Below, piece after piece: positions 33,680 through 43,372 of a DNA stretch of 64,000 nt. The DNA lies in the NCBI GenBank assembly GCA_018816735.1, contig JAHIVH010000034.1, positions 1 through 64,000 of the forward strand, given 5' to 3'. The position numbers and the translations under genes were made by a program. Source of the DNA: Pseudomonadota bacterium. Its GTDB lineage: Bacteria > Desulfobacterota > Desulfobacteria > Desulfobacterales > JAHIVH01. Every line of letters starts with the position of its first letter. Position 1 is the first letter of the stretch. Under the pieces are notes generated by a model, which was not told where the DNA came from, ran no database searches, and saw nothing but the letters and a program-made list of their open reading frames with translations.

Positions 33680-34750
33680 ATGGCGGATAAAATGATGGCA
33701 TGCGTGCGCAAGGACCCAGGCGTTCTTGTCCTGGAAGAAAGAGATATTCCTACCATTGAGACGCCGGAAGACGTGATCCTTAAAGTTCGGTTTTGCGCCA
33801 TCTGCGGCACCGATAACCATGCTGCCGAACTGGCGTTTCCGGATGTGGTCATGGGCCACGAAGTGGTGGGGGAAATTGTTGATATCGGTTCAGGTGTGGA
33901 AGACTTTCAAACCGGTGACCGGGTCGTGGCTTCCTGCATGCTGTCGTGCGGACGGTGTGCAAATTGCCAGCAGGGAGAACCCAGCGCGTGTTTGAACCCC
34001 GAGGGACGGGTCCAGCACGGGATCGTTCTGGATGGCTGTCAGGCAGAATACGTCCGTATACCTTTTGCGCCCTTCAGCATTTGCAGAATACCGGATGCGT
34101 TAAATGATCAACAGGCAATTGTGGCCGGGGATATTTTTTCCACAGCTGTCGGTGTGCTGGAACGTGCCTCCTTATCTGTGGGGGATTCGGTGGCTATCTT
34201 CGCCCAGGGTCCGCTGGGCCTTTGTGTAACGGCTGCCGCCCGGGCAATGGGGGCCGGACTCGTTATCGCGGTCGATCCTGACCCTTTTAAAAGGGAAACA
34301 GCGAAAAAATTGGGGGCGACCCTTGTACTTGATCCCGGGAAAACGGATGTGGTTCATGAGATTCTGAATTTAACGGACGGATTTGGGGTCAATATTGCCG
34401 TCGAGGCGGTCGGAAAGCAGGAAACACTGCAGGGAGCCTTCGGTGTGGCGCGAATCGGCGGTGCGATTTCAAGCCTGGGCGTCTATGGTTTTGACTTTAA
34501 CGATCTTGCCATCCCTGTTGCTCATGATTCCCTGGTGCCGGATACCTTTTATCATCGGTCCTTTATCACCACGCTATGCCCCAGCGGGCGTTATCGCATG
34601 CAAAGGCTTATGGATCTGATTCAGTACGGTAATATCGATCTGTCTCCCATATGGACCCACACAATGCCATTAACGAAAATAGTTGATGCATATGAGATGA
34701 TGAAGAATCCAAAGAATAAAATCATAAAAATGGGGATACTTCCGGAATGA
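33680..34750 (+). CDS. Zinc-dependent alcohol dehydrogenase (MDR superfamily)
   Basis: 356 residues. The catalytic zinc site uses CAICGTD and GHEVVGE. The structural zinc lobe is CMLSCGRCANCQQGEPSAC near 90-110. The nucleotide site is AQGPLGLCVTAAARAMGAG. Family members oxidise secondary or primary alcohols with NAD(P). It is the first gene of an operon with an aldehyde dehydrogenase, whose ATG overlaps its stop (ATGA), which indicates sequential alcohol to aldehyde to acid oxidation. AGGCAGG precedes the start. The chain length or type of alcohol is unknown. Confidence 0.93.
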   Translation: MADKMMACVRKDPGVLVLEERDIPTIETPEDVILKVRFCAICGTDNHAAELAFPDVVMGHEVVGEIVDIGSGVEDFQTGDRVVASCMLSCGRCANCQQGEPSACLNPEGRVQHGIVLDGCQAEYVRIPFAPFSICRIPDALNDQQAIVAGDIFSTAVGVLERASLSVGDSVAIFAQGPLGLCVTAAARAMGAGLVIAVDPDPFKRETAKKLGATLVLDPGKTDVVHEILNLTDGFGVNIAVEAVGKQETLQGAFGVARIGGAISSLGVYGFDFNDLAIPVAHDSLVPDTFYHRSFITTLCPSGRYRMQRLMDLIQYGNIDLSPIWTHTMPLTKIVDAYEMMKNPKNKIIKMGILPE

Positions 34751-36261
34751 ATACCTATGGACTATACATCAACGGAAAGTGGAAAGAGGCAAAAGGAAGC
34801 AAAACGTTTCCCATGATGAATCCGGCAAACGAAGACATCATCGCTCTGGCGGCGCATGGCAGCCGGGCAGATGTTGATACTGCCGTGTTGGCGGCGCGAC
34901 GGGCCTTTGATAAGGGTGACTGGAGCGGCATGCATCCCCGGGAACGTGCAAAATATTTTTTTAAACTGGAAACCCTCGTTGCCGAAAATACTGCCGAACT
35001 GGCGACCTTCGAAACACTGGATGCGGGTATGGTCATTCGGATAACGGAAGGCATGATCGTTCCCCTGGTCGGCCTGTACTGCCAAAAATTTGCTGAAATG
35101 GCCGAATACATAACAGAGCCCCAATCCCGCGCCCAGTCCGGTTTCCCGGCGCTCTACTGGGATTATACGGTCCGGGAGCCGATCGGTGTGGTCGGCTGCA
35201 TTGTGCCATGGAACTTCCCGCTGTTTCTGGCTGCCTGGAAACTGGTCCCTGCGCTTATTGCGGGAAATACGGTGGTTATCAAACCATCTTCATCCGCATC
35301 ATTGAGTCTTCTTGAATTCACCAAACTGATTGATTCTCTCGGATTACCGGATGGCGTATTCAATGTGGTGACCGGGCCGGGGTCGGAAACCGGTGATGCG
35401 CTGGTAGCCCATCCTCTGGTGAATAAGATCAGCATGACCGGCTCGACAGAAGTCGGCAAGGAAGTCATACGAAAAGCAAGTCAGAATTTGAAACGGGTGA
35501 CCCTGGAGCTGGGCGGCAAAAACCCGGCAGTCGTGCTTGATGATGCGGATCTTGAAATGACTGTGGATGGGGTCCTTTTCGGCGGTCTGATTCACCAGGG
35601 ACAGGTCTGCATGTCCGGCAGCCGTGTCTACATTCCCCGGCAGCTGTATCCTGATTTTTTAAGCCTGATCGAAAAACGGGCCCGTACCCTGGTGGTGGGA
35701 GACCCCATGGACCATGGCGTGGACATGGGCCCCCTGATTTCAAGGACGCAGCAGGAGAAAGTCCTGAACTACATTGAACATGGAAAAAAAGAAGGCGCCC
35801 GACTCCTTTGCGGCGGAAGCATGCCCACCGGAGAACAATTTGAAAAAGGGTTCTGGGTCACACCGGCGATATTTGCGGACGCCAAGCATGAGATGGTTAT
35901 TTCCAGAGAGGAGATCTTCGGTCCGGTGATCAGTCTCATCCCATATGATGATGAAGATGAGGCAGTTGTCATGGCCAACGATACACCTTACGGGCTGACG
36001 GCAGGCGTTTGGGGAGCCGACATTGAGCGGGCCAATAATCTGGCCCGGAGACTTCGCGCAGGAACCGTATTTGTCAATGACTGGCATATTCTGAACCCCA
36101 ATTTTCCGTTTGGCGGCTACAAAGAGAGCGGCATCGGCAGAGAAAGCGGTATAGAAGGACTCTATGAATTTACCGAAATCAAGACCATCCATATCAATAT
36201 TAAACGCTCCCGGGAGGAGAGCTTCTGGTTTCAATTCCTCCTTGGTAATACTGACGATTGA
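34747..36261 (+). CDS. NAD(P)-dependent aldehyde dehydrogenase
   Basis: 504 residues of the ALDH superfamily. Visible: PWNFPLFLAAWKLVPALIAGN, FNVVTGPGSETGDALVAHPL, MTGSTEVGK, the general base in LELGGKNPAVV and the catalytic cysteine in HQGQVCMSGSRV near 285-296. The C-terminal NPNFPFGGYKESGIGRESG is also present. It oxidises an aldehyde to the carboxylate. It is translationally coupled to the preceding alcohol dehydrogenase. The acid would be activated by the acyl-CoA synthetase later in the operon. Confidence 0.95.
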   Translation: MNTYGLYINGKWKEAKGSKTFPMMNPANEDIIALAAHGSRADVDTAVLAARRAFDKGDWSGMHPRERAKYFFKLETLVAENTAELATFETLDAGMVIRITEGMIVPLVGLYCQKFAEMAEYITEPQSRAQSGFPALYWDYTVREPIGVVGCIVPWNFPLFLAAWKLVPALIAGNTVVIKPSSSASLSLLEFTKLIDSLGLPDGVFNVVTGPGSETGDALVAHPLVNKISMTGSTEVGKEVIRKASQNLKRVTLELGGKNPAVVLDDADLEMTVDGVLFGGLIHQGQVCMSGSRVYIPRQLYPDFLSLIEKRARTLVVGDPMDHGVDMGPLISRTQQEKVLNYIEHGKKEGARLLCGGSMPTGEQFEKGFWVTPAIFADAKHEMVISREEIFGPVISLIPYDDEDEAVVMANDTPYGLTAGVWGADIERANNLARRLRAGTVFVNDWHILNPNFPFGGYKESGIGRESGIEGLYEFTEIKTIHINIKRSREESFWFQFLLGNTDD

Positions 36262-36300
36262 TCATATTACGCAATCAAACACCATAAAAGGAGAATCATC

Positions 36301-36714
36301 ATGTCTGAATTCTGGAACAATGCAGAAGAAGTTTCAACCGCAATTACAGGAATGTTTGAAAAAACATTTGCCGATGAAGCGATCAAATCAAAAGTGGCCA
36401 GTCTTAATGTCATGCTGGCCTACTGCTACTCTGACCCGGATATCACCATCTGGTTTGACAGCACTGATGGGAAAGTGGCATACGGCACCGGTGAGCCTCC
36501 GGGCAAGCCACATGTGAAATTCACCCTGAGTGCTGACGATGCCCACAGGGTGTGGTCAAACAAATTGAATGTCATGGTATCCATTGCCAAAAGAAAAATC
36601 AAGCTGGAGGGAAATGCGACCCGGATATTGAAGCTGACGCCTCTCCTTCGTACATTTGCCCTGAATTACAACGAAAAACTGAAAGAAATGGGAAAAGAGT
36701 CCATCATTTTATAG
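36301..36714 (+). CDS. SCP2 sterol-binding domain protein
   Basis: 137 residues with the SCP2 fold (ITIWFDSTDGKVAYGTGE, HVKFTLSADDAHRVWSNKLNVMVSIAKRKIKLEGNATRILKLTPLLRTF). SCP2 domains bind lipids, sterols or fatty acyl-CoA. It has AAGGAGA before the ATG and lies between the aldehyde dehydrogenase and an unknown protein. It is probably a carrier for the hydrophobic substrate or intermediate of the operon. Confidence 0.85.
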   Translation: MSEFWNNAEEVSTAITGMFEKTFADEAIKSKVASLNVMLAYCYSDPDITIWFDSTDGKVAYGTGEPPGKPHVKFTLSADDAHRVWSNKLNVMVSIAKRKIKLEGNATRILKLTPLLRTFALNYNEKLKEMGKESIIL

Positions 36715-36871
36715 CAAGTCTGGACGCAGGATACCATCAGGCAGCATAGCGGACAACCGGTTCAATGGAGGGTGTTCCGACCTTCGGCGGTCATGAAACT
36801 TGATCATCGGCAGGAAAAATGAAACCGGTAACACATACCGGCGCACTCACCAATTAATTCAGGAGGGCACC

Positions 36872-37255
36872 ATGAAATTATGGTCAAGGGGATTGGGAAA
36901 AACCGAACTGAACATGGATTTCAAATATTATAAAGTCGCGGCAAATTCGAGTTCACAAAACGTCTATATTGTCGGGAAAATAACAGACCCGGTCGATTGG
37001 GAATTCAAAATCACCATGGGGCCGGCCGACATTGCCGGGCTGACAAAGATTTTTTTCAACTGGTCAGTCATCAAACTGGTCGTAAAACACCTGTACACGT
37101 ATCCCCTGTATCTTGTCAACCGTCGGCAATACGAGGATAAAATCGAAAACAACATCGAGACAAAAGTAAATGACGCTTACAACAGCATGATGCAAGGCCG
37201 CAAGCGCCGTACATTGACAAGAACTCAGGATGATCTTTTCAATCAACCAGTTTAG
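36872..37255 (+). CDS. Conserved protein of unknown function in the lipid operon
   Basis: 127 residues from the ATG at 36872, which has AGGAGGG upstream. The open frame extends 24 codons further but without a ribosome-binding site. The sequence (LGKTELNMDFKYYKVAANSS, NVYIVGKITDPVDWEFKITM) looks like a beta-rich domain, then one hydrophobic helix near 65-85 and a basic tail. I do not recognise a family. Its steady position between SCP2 and flavoprotein genes suggests a structural or electron-transfer accessory role. Confidence 0.65.
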   Translation: MKLWSRGLGKTELNMDFKYYKVAANSSSQNVYIVGKITDPVDWEFKITMGPADIAGLTKIFFNWSVIKLVVKHLYTYPLYLVNRRQYEDKIENNIETKVNDAYNSMMQGRKRRTLTRTQDDLFNQPV

Positions 37256-37310
37256 ACGGCAAACGGATTACTACCAAAAACCATATAGGTAAAAGAAGGA
37301 GAGTCTGTAA

Positions 37311-39023
37311 ATGGAAGACTACGATGTCATCATTATCGGTGGAGGAGTAAACGGCCTGACAACTTCGGCATATCTCGCCCGGTCAGGTCTCAAAACACTG
37401 GTGCTTGAAGCAAGAGGAGAATGTGGCGCCCATTGTGACACAACAGAACCCGGCCTCCCCGGGTTTACCCACAACCTTCATGCCACCTGGCTGATCCAGG
37501 CCATGAGCCCCTGTATCGAAGATCTCGGACTTGTCGACCGGTTCGGGCTTGAGCATGTCACAACCGAATACTGTTATGCCAAAACCTTTCAGGATGGCAA
37601 GAATGTGCTTATGGGCGTGGATCCGCTTTTAACGTTCAACAGCTGGGAAAAGCATTCGGAAAAAGATGCCCTGTTCTTCATGAAGGCAGCCGACTACATG
37701 ATGAACAATATGGAAGATGCCAAAGGGGTGTTTCATGATTTTCTCTATCTGGCGCCCAGTGAAGAAAACCTGAAAGCCACAGGAAATGTCATTTCAAATC
37801 TCATGGCCGCATGCGATATGGACCTGACCTTCAATCAAATCTGGAACATGAACGGTTTTGATTTGTCGTGCAAGCTTTTTGAGTCCGAATATGTTCGAAC
37901 GCTTATCCAGTCACTGACATGGATTGCAGGCATGCCCCCGATTCACCCGAGCGTAGGTTCAATGGGGACATTGCTGACCATGCTCTGCGGACCTTTTTTC
38001 CCGATTCACCAGACCAAAGGCGGCTCACATGCGTTAACCCATTCCCTGGTAAAGGCGGCAACAACCTATGGCGCCAGAATACTTCCCTGTTGCCCGGTAA
38101 AAGAAATTATCATTCAACACGGCACAGCAAAGGGCGTCCAGTTAAGTGAACATTCGGTTTTTCCAAATGAAAAAATATTTGCCAAAAAAATCATCAGCAA
38201 CCTGACCCTGATTCCGACGTTCAGGCATCTGATCAAGGAAGAACATATCGGTTCGAAAATGGCTGCGATTATCGACAAATTCGATTACAACGAACAAAAC
38301 CTCTTTGCCACCTATTGGGCGCTGGACGGTGCGCCGCAATTTGCTTCAGCAGATTATGACGATGGTATCCAAAGGTGTTACACAGGATATTTCGGCGGCA
38401 AAGACACCGAAGCAATGAAACGATTCAATACGGACCTGGTCAACCGGGTGATCCACCCGGACATCAGGGCGAACTGGTTTGTACCGTCCCTGACCGATCC
38501 CACCCAGGCCCCGGAAGGATGCCATACGGCATTTGTCTGGCTTGATGCCCCTCCTCAGCCCAAGTCATGGAAGCATGGCGCGCTGAACGGATTGCCCGCC
38601 TGGGATGATATCAAGGAAAAAATGGCGGACCAGGTTGCCGCAACCTTTGAAAAATATGCGCCGGGCTTTAAAAAACTGATCAAGGACCAGATCATCTATA
38701 CGCCGTTTGACATGCAACGGAACAACCCGTCCGCGGTTTTGGGAAACTGGCTTGGCGGAAGTGTAATCCCGTCGCAATGGTATATGAACCGGCCGGTAAA
38801 AGGTGTGCTCAATGGTGGCGGATCACGGACGTTTGTGAAAAACCTTTATCTCTCCAATTCCATCCATCTTTTCAGTTACTCGGGTTTAAGTTCCGGATAT
38901 ATCGCAGCCAGCGAGGTGGCAGAAGACATGGGAACCCGGGAGCAGGACTGGTGGACCCACAAAGCGTTGGAATGGTATATCGATAATATGAGCGAAATTC
39001 CGCAAAACCTGGGAGTGAGGTGA
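37311..39023 (+). CDS. Phytoene-desaturase-like FAD oxidoreductase (paralog 1)
   Basis: 570 residues. The N-terminal FAD motif is IIIGGGVNGLTTSAYLARSGLKTLVLEARG. The C-terminus (NGGGSRTFVKNLYLSNSIHLFSYSGLSSGYIAASEVAEDMG) fits the carotenoid desaturase/retinol saturase superfamily of NAD(P)/FAD-dependent oxidoreductases. Such enzymes saturate, desaturate or isomerise isoprenoid-like chains. AAGGAGAG precedes the start. The stop overlaps the paralogous gene as GTGA, so the two may form a complex. The substrate is unknown; a hydrophobic unsaturated compound is inferred from SCP2 and acyl-CoA synthetase neighbours. Confidence 0.85.
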   Translation: MEDYDVIIIGGGVNGLTTSAYLARSGLKTLVLEARGECGAHCDTTEPGLPGFTHNLHATWLIQAMSPCIEDLGLVDRFGLEHVTTEYCYAKTFQDGKNVLMGVDPLLTFNSWEKHSEKDALFFMKAADYMMNNMEDAKGVFHDFLYLAPSEENLKATGNVISNLMAACDMDLTFNQIWNMNGFDLSCKLFESEYVRTLIQSLTWIAGMPPIHPSVGSMGTLLTMLCGPFFPIHQTKGGSHALTHSLVKAATTYGARILPCCPVKEIIIQHGTAKGVQLSEHSVFPNEKIFAKKIISNLTLIPTFRHLIKEEHIGSKMAAIIDKFDYNEQNLFATYWALDGAPQFASADYDDGIQRCYTGYFGGKDTEAMKRFNTDLVNRVIHPDIRANWFVPSLTDPTQAPEGCHTAFVWLDAPPQPKSWKHGALNGLPAWDDIKEKMADQVAATFEKYAPGFKKLIKDQIIYTPFDMQRNNPSAVLGNWLGGSVIPSQWYMNRPVKGVLNGGGSRTFVKNLYLSNSIHLFSYSGLSSGYIAASEVAEDMGTREQDWWTHKALEWYIDNMSEIPQNLGVR

Positions 39024-39028
39024 AAACA

Positions 39029-40630
39029 ATGAAAAAGAAAGCGTATGATGTCGCCATCATTGGTGCAGGACCCAATGGACTGATTTGTGCTGCGTATCTG
39101 GCCAAAGCCGGTTTGAAAGTCATTCTCCTTGAGGCCCGCCACGAAACCGGAGGGGGGCTGGATACCCTCGAATTTGCAGGATTCAAATACAACCCCCATG
39201 CCATCTATCATATGATGGCAGACCTGATGCCGGTGTATAAGGATTTCAATCTGCGGGAGCGAGGCGTCCGGTTCATTTTTCCCGAGGTGCAGGCCGCCTA
39301 TATCTCCAAAAAAAATTCCCCGCTGGTCCTTTACCGCGATCCCAAAAAAACTTCCGATTATATTTCGACCACATTCTCGGCCAGGGATGGTGAAGCCTAT
39401 AGCCGCATGTATCGGGATTTCAAGGAGTACTCTGAAAAAATTCTGATTCCGCTGACCTATGTGCCTGCCGTGCCGCCCCTGGAGCAGGTGCAGATTCTTA
39501 ATCGCGCCCAGGATGACGTCGGTCGAAGGTTCAATGAAATCGCAGAACTTCCGCCTATAGAAATTCTGGAGCAGTATTCGTTCTCCGATCCGGTCAAGGC
39601 CGGTATCCTTAACCTGTTTACCATGTGGGGATTGTCCCCCCATGAAGCCCTGGGCTATATCTTTCCCCTCTATGTCTACCGGATGACTCAGGCAGCGCTT
39701 TGCAGCGGCGGTTCTCACCGGTTGTCGTCAGCCATCCACAAAGCCATTGTGGCATCCGGCGGGGCCATATCGGACGACTCCAGAGTGGTAAAAATTCTCA
39801 TGAAAGATGGAAAAACCAGCGGCGTTCTGCTTGAGGACGGAACTGAAATAAAGACGTCTGCCGTTGCCTCAACGGTTGATCCCCATCAGACATTTCTTCA
39901 ATTTTTTGACGATGGTCAAATACCCGGATTTTTACGAGACGGTGCAAAGAAATGGGAATGGGAGAAATGCACCCTGTTCGGCACCCATCTTGCCCTCAGA
40001 GGCGCCCCCACGTATATCAATACCGAATCTTCGCCGGATGCCAACCGGGCAATGATCACTTTTTTGGGTATTGATGATACAGATGCCCTGCTGGACCATC
40101 AGAATGCTCTTGAAGACGGAAACGTACCCGAGGGTGATCTTTTTGGGCATACCACCTGTGCATCCCTGTTCGATCCGATCCAGGCGCCTGAAGGGTATCA
40201 TACCGGACGGTGGGAGTGCCTCGTTCCGTATGATAATGACTGGGAAAAAAACAAATGGGACTACGCCCGGTTGTGCGTCGACCAGTGGAAATCCTATGCC
40301 CCGAATCTGGATCCGATCAATATGCTGGTGTACCCGCCAACCTATATTGAAAAGAAAATCAGAAACATGGTGAGAGGGTCCATCAAGCAGGGGGCTTATG
40401 TGCCGCTGCAAATGGGATACTTCCGCCCGACCGATACCTGCTCTCAATGCCATACGCCCGTGGATGGGCTTTATGTCTGCGGCGCCAGTGTGTATCCCGG
40501 CGGCATGATCATCGGCGGACCAGGGTATATCGGCGCCAACACGATTGCAGAAGACTTCGGTATCGACAAGTGGTGGCAGGAGATCGATAGTGTCAAGCAG
40601 GCCAGGAAAAACGGCATCATCCAGGATTGA
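39029..40630 (+). CDS. Phytoene-desaturase-like FAD oxidoreductase (paralog 2)
   Basis: About 533 residues from the ATG at 39029, which has GAGGTG six bases upstream; a GTG at 39020 overlapping the previous stop is the alternative. FAD motif AIIGAGPNGLICAAYLAKAGLKVILLEARHETGGG, middle segment CSGGSHRLSSAIHKAIVASGG, and C-terminal GLYVCGASVYPGGMIIGGPGYIGANTIAEDFG. It is related to but distinct from the preceding paralog, and the pair suggests heteromeric action or two steps on the same substrate. Both are followed by the acyl-CoA synthetase. Confidence 0.87.
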   Translation: MKKKAYDVAIIGAGPNGLICAAYLAKAGLKVILLEARHETGGGLDTLEFAGFKYNPHAIYHMMADLMPVYKDFNLRERGVRFIFPEVQAAYISKKNSPLVLYRDPKKTSDYISTTFSARDGEAYSRMYRDFKEYSEKILIPLTYVPAVPPLEQVQILNRAQDDVGRRFNEIAELPPIEILEQYSFSDPVKAGILNLFTMWGLSPHEALGYIFPLYVYRMTQAALCSGGSHRLSSAIHKAIVASGGAISDDSRVVKILMKDGKTSGVLLEDGTEIKTSAVASTVDPHQTFLQFFDDGQIPGFLRDGAKKWEWEKCTLFGTHLALRGAPTYINTESSPDANRAMITFLGIDDTDALLDHQNALEDGNVPEGDLFGHTTCASLFDPIQAPEGYHTGRWECLVPYDNDWEKNKWDYARLCVDQWKSYAPNLDPINMLVYPPTYIEKKIRNMVRGSIKQGAYVPLQMGYFRPTDTCSQCHTPVDGLYVCGASVYPGGMIIGGPGYIGANTIAEDFGIDKWWQEIDSVKQARKNGIIQD

Positions 40631-40678
40631 CAACCGTATCGCCGGAACCCGATATGCAATAAACGCAGGAAGGACAGC

Positions 40679-42355
40679 ATGCAAAACCGAATATGGCACA
40701 CATCATACCCGTCGGCTGTACCAAAGACCTTGGCGTACGAAGACATCACCATGCCTGAAATTCTTTCCCGTTCAGCCAAAACATTTTCAAGCACTACCGC
40801 CCTGTTATTTATGGGGAAGAAAATCAGCTTCGCGGAATTGGAACGGTTGGTCAATCAATTTGCCAATGCTCTAAAACAGATCGGCGTAAAACAGGGGGAC
40901 CGTGTCAGTCTGCTCCTGCCCAATATTCCCCAGATCGTTATTGCCTACTACGCCATCTGGCGGGTCGGTGCCATTCCTGTTCCGAACAATCCGCTTTATA
41001 CGGACCGTGAACTCGAACACCAATTCAATGATTCAGGCTCGACAGCATTGATCACTTTGGATATTCTTGCACCCCGAATGCTCAAACTGAGGGACAAGAC
41101 CCAAATCAGGCAGATTGTCTGCTGCCATATCAATGATTATCTCCCTTTCCCCCTGAAGCAATTGTTTCCACGATTGAAAAAGGGAATGTACCGGAAATTT
41201 GAACCTGCACCGGATTACTGCGAATTCCGGGAGGTGATAGAAAAGGCGTCGCCTGTGTCTGACGTCATTACACCGGCTATGGACGATCTTGCGCTCATCC
41301 CATACACAGGCGGCACGACCGGACCTTCCAAAGGTGTGGCCCTGAGCCATCGCAATGTGTCCTATGTCACGCAGAATTTCAAAGCATGGTTTTATGATCT
41401 TCATGACACCTGCGAACGGGCCATGGGGATCTTTCCCTTCTTTCACATGGCCGGGTTCACGGGTGTCATGAATGCATGCATCCTTATGGGGTGGACAGAC
41501 ATTCTCATCCCCAAACCCGAACCCAAAACGATTTTTGATACGATGATGAAATACAGGGCCACGTTTGTGCCGGCCGTGCCCACCATCTACACCAGTCTTC
41601 TTGGTCTGCCGGAATTCGGCAAAAAGGATATGTCCTTTGTGAAAGGATTTTTTTCAGGAGCAGCGCAACTGCCGCTCACCATTATCGAGCAGTTGAAGCA
41701 TGCAGCAGGCGCCCATGTGATCGAGGCCCACGGCATGACCGAGTCAACCACCATCATCACCCTGACACCCTGGCGGGGAAAATTGAAAGTCGGCTCTGTC
41801 GGGGTTCCCATTCCTGACACAGACTTGAAAATCGTCGACATTGAGGATGGGATAACGGAAAAACCTGTTGGTGAAGCGGGGGAAATCATTTTCAAAGGCC
41901 CCCAAATGCTTCAGGGGTATTACAACAAACCGGAAGAGACGGCAACGGCCATCCGGAACGGATGGTTTTACACCGGTGATATCGGCAAACTCGATGAAGA
42001 CGGGTACCTCTACATTGTAGACCGTAAAAAAGACATGATCATTGCCGGCGGCTTCAACATATATCCCCGGGATATCGATGAAGTTCTTTTTGAACATCCC
42101 AAAGTGCTTGAAGCCTGCGTGATTGGCATCCCCGATGAATACCGGGGAGAAACCGTGAAAGCATTTGTTGTCTCCCGACCCGGAGAAAAAGTAACGGAAA
42201 AAGATTTGGATGCCTTTTGCAGGGAACGGTTGACGGCATATAAAGTCCCCCAAATTTATGAATTTGTCAACGCGCTGCCCAAATCAGCTGTCGGAAAAAT
42301 CCTGAGAAAAGATTTGCGGGAACAGGAAATGGCCAAAAGAAAAATGAACGATTAA
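40679..42355 (+). CDS. AMP-forming acyl-CoA synthetase (FadD-like)
   Basis: 558 residues. Motifs: P-loop IPYTGGTTGPSKGVALSH near 205-225, AHGMTEST near 360 and GWFYTGDIGKLDEDGYLYIVDRKKDMI followed by GGFNIYPRDIDEVLFEHP. The late catalytic lysine is in PKSAVGKILRKDLRE. It activates a fatty or aryl/alicyclic acid with ATP and CoA. The gene follows the two flavoproteins, consistent with activation of the acid made by the aldehyde dehydrogenase. AGGA precedes the start at the proper distance. The exact chain length cannot be read by eye. Confidence 0.93.
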   Translation: MQNRIWHTSYPSAVPKTLAYEDITMPEILSRSAKTFSSTTALLFMGKKISFAELERLVNQFANALKQIGVKQGDRVSLLLPNIPQIVIAYYAIWRVGAIPVPNNPLYTDRELEHQFNDSGSTALITLDILAPRMLKLRDKTQIRQIVCCHINDYLPFPLKQLFPRLKKGMYRKFEPAPDYCEFREVIEKASPVSDVITPAMDDLALIPYTGGTTGPSKGVALSHRNVSYVTQNFKAWFYDLHDTCERAMGIFPFFHMAGFTGVMNACILMGWTDILIPKPEPKTIFDTMMKYRATFVPAVPTIYTSLLGLPEFGKKDMSFVKGFFSGAAQLPLTIIEQLKHAAGAHVIEAHGMTESTTIITLTPWRGKLKVGSVGVPIPDTDLKIVDIEDGITEKPVGEAGEIIFKGPQMLQGYYNKPEETATAIRNGWFYTGDIGKLDEDGYLYIVDRKKDMIIAGGFNIYPRDIDEVLFEHPKVLEACVIGIPDEYRGETVKAFVVSRPGEKVTEKDLDAFCRERLTAYKVPQIYEFVNALPKSAVGKILRKDLREQEMAKRKMND

Positions 42356-42371
42356 AAGAAAAAGGAATCGT

Positions 42372-43364
42372 ATGATAACAACCGCAATCACTGAAATGTT
42401 CGGCGTAAAATATCCGATTATCTGCGGCGCCATGATGTGGCTCTGCAAACCGCCATTATGTGCCGCGATTTCAAATGGCGGCGGACTGGGCAATATCACA
42501 GCCGCCAATTATGAAACAGAACAAGATTTCAGAAACGCCATTCATGAAGCAAGAGAACTCACAAACAAGCCGTTTATGGTCAATGTAACCATTCTTCCAT
42601 CTGTGAGAATTACAGGAGACATGCACAAGATGTATCTTCGCGTGTGCGCGGAAGAAAAGGTGGCCGGTATGGAAATATCCGGCATGCCCATCGACAAGGC
42701 ATGCGGCATGGCATATATTGATCTGCTGAAAAAAGCCGGCGTGAAACTCTTCCATAAGGTCGGCTCGGTAAGGCATGCAAAGCATGCGGAGAAAGTAGGC
42801 TATGACGGTGTTTATGCGGCGGGAATCGAAGAAGGCGGCCACCCTCTGGACGACGATGTCACAACAATGGTTCTGACACCCAGAATTATAGAATCAACCC
42901 GTTTCACGGTGGTTACTGTTGGCGGAATAGGAAATGGTGTAACCATGGCAGGGGCGTTGACTTTAGGCGCAGACGGCGTCATGATGGGCAGCCGTTTTAT
43001 TGCCACGAAAGAGTGCCCGGTACATGACAACGTCAAACAGGAACTGCTTAACCGGAAGGAGATGGACACGGCGCTTATCTGTAAATCACTCAAGCTTCAA
43101 GGGCGTGCTCTGAAAAATGAGTGCGTGGATCAAATTCTCGCCATGGAGGCAGACGGCGGCAAATTTGAGGATCTCCTGCCGTTTATTTCCGGCAAACGCA
43201 TTCTGGAGGCATGGGATCAAGGCAATGTCGAGCACGCGCCCATGATGGTGGGACAATCCATCGGCTTCATCAACGATATTCCCACCTGCAAGGAACTTCT
43301 CGACCGGATGGCAAAAGAATGTGAATCACAAATTGAAAAAGTGTATGCCAAAATACATACCTAA
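42372..43364 (+). CDS. Nitronate monooxygenase / NPD-family FMN enzyme
   Basis: 330 residues with the NPD/2-nitropropane dioxygenase TIM barrel: PIICGAMMWLCKPPLCAAISNGGGLGNI, VNVTILPS, AGIEEGGHPLDDDVTTMVLTPRI, VTVGGIGNGVTMAGALTLGADGVMMGSRFIATKECPVH. Members bind FMN and act as nitronate monooxygenases, as the enoyl-reductase FabK, or as other reductases. In an anaerobe inside a lipid operon, an enoyl or dienoyl reductase role is more likely than oxygen-dependent nitronate oxidation. AAAGGAATC precedes the ATG. The convergent TPR gene ends 8 bp away. Confidence 0.88.
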   Translation: MITTAITEMFGVKYPIICGAMMWLCKPPLCAAISNGGGLGNITAANYETEQDFRNAIHEARELTNKPFMVNVTILPSVRITGDMHKMYLRVCAEEKVAGMEISGMPIDKACGMAYIDLLKKAGVKLFHKVGSVRHAKHAEKVGYDGVYAAGIEEGGHPLDDDVTTMVLTPRIIESTRFTVVTVGGIGNGVTMAGALTLGADGVMMGSRFIATKECPVHDNVKQELLNRKEMDTALICKSLKLQGRALKNECVDQILAMEADGGKFEDLLPFISGKRILEAWDQGNVEHAPMMVGQSIGFINDIPTCKELLDRMAKECESQIEKVYAKIHT

Positions 43365-43372
43365 TCGTAAAA

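Noticed and set aside
38876..39718. Long open frame of 280 codons on the minus strand opposite the flavoprotein genes.
   Set aside because: It is antisense to two well-supported coding genes; its translated sequence has no family features.
39932..40699. 255-codon minus-strand open frame opposite the second flavoprotein.
   Set aside because: Antisense shadow of a strong gene; no ribosome-binding site or known motif.
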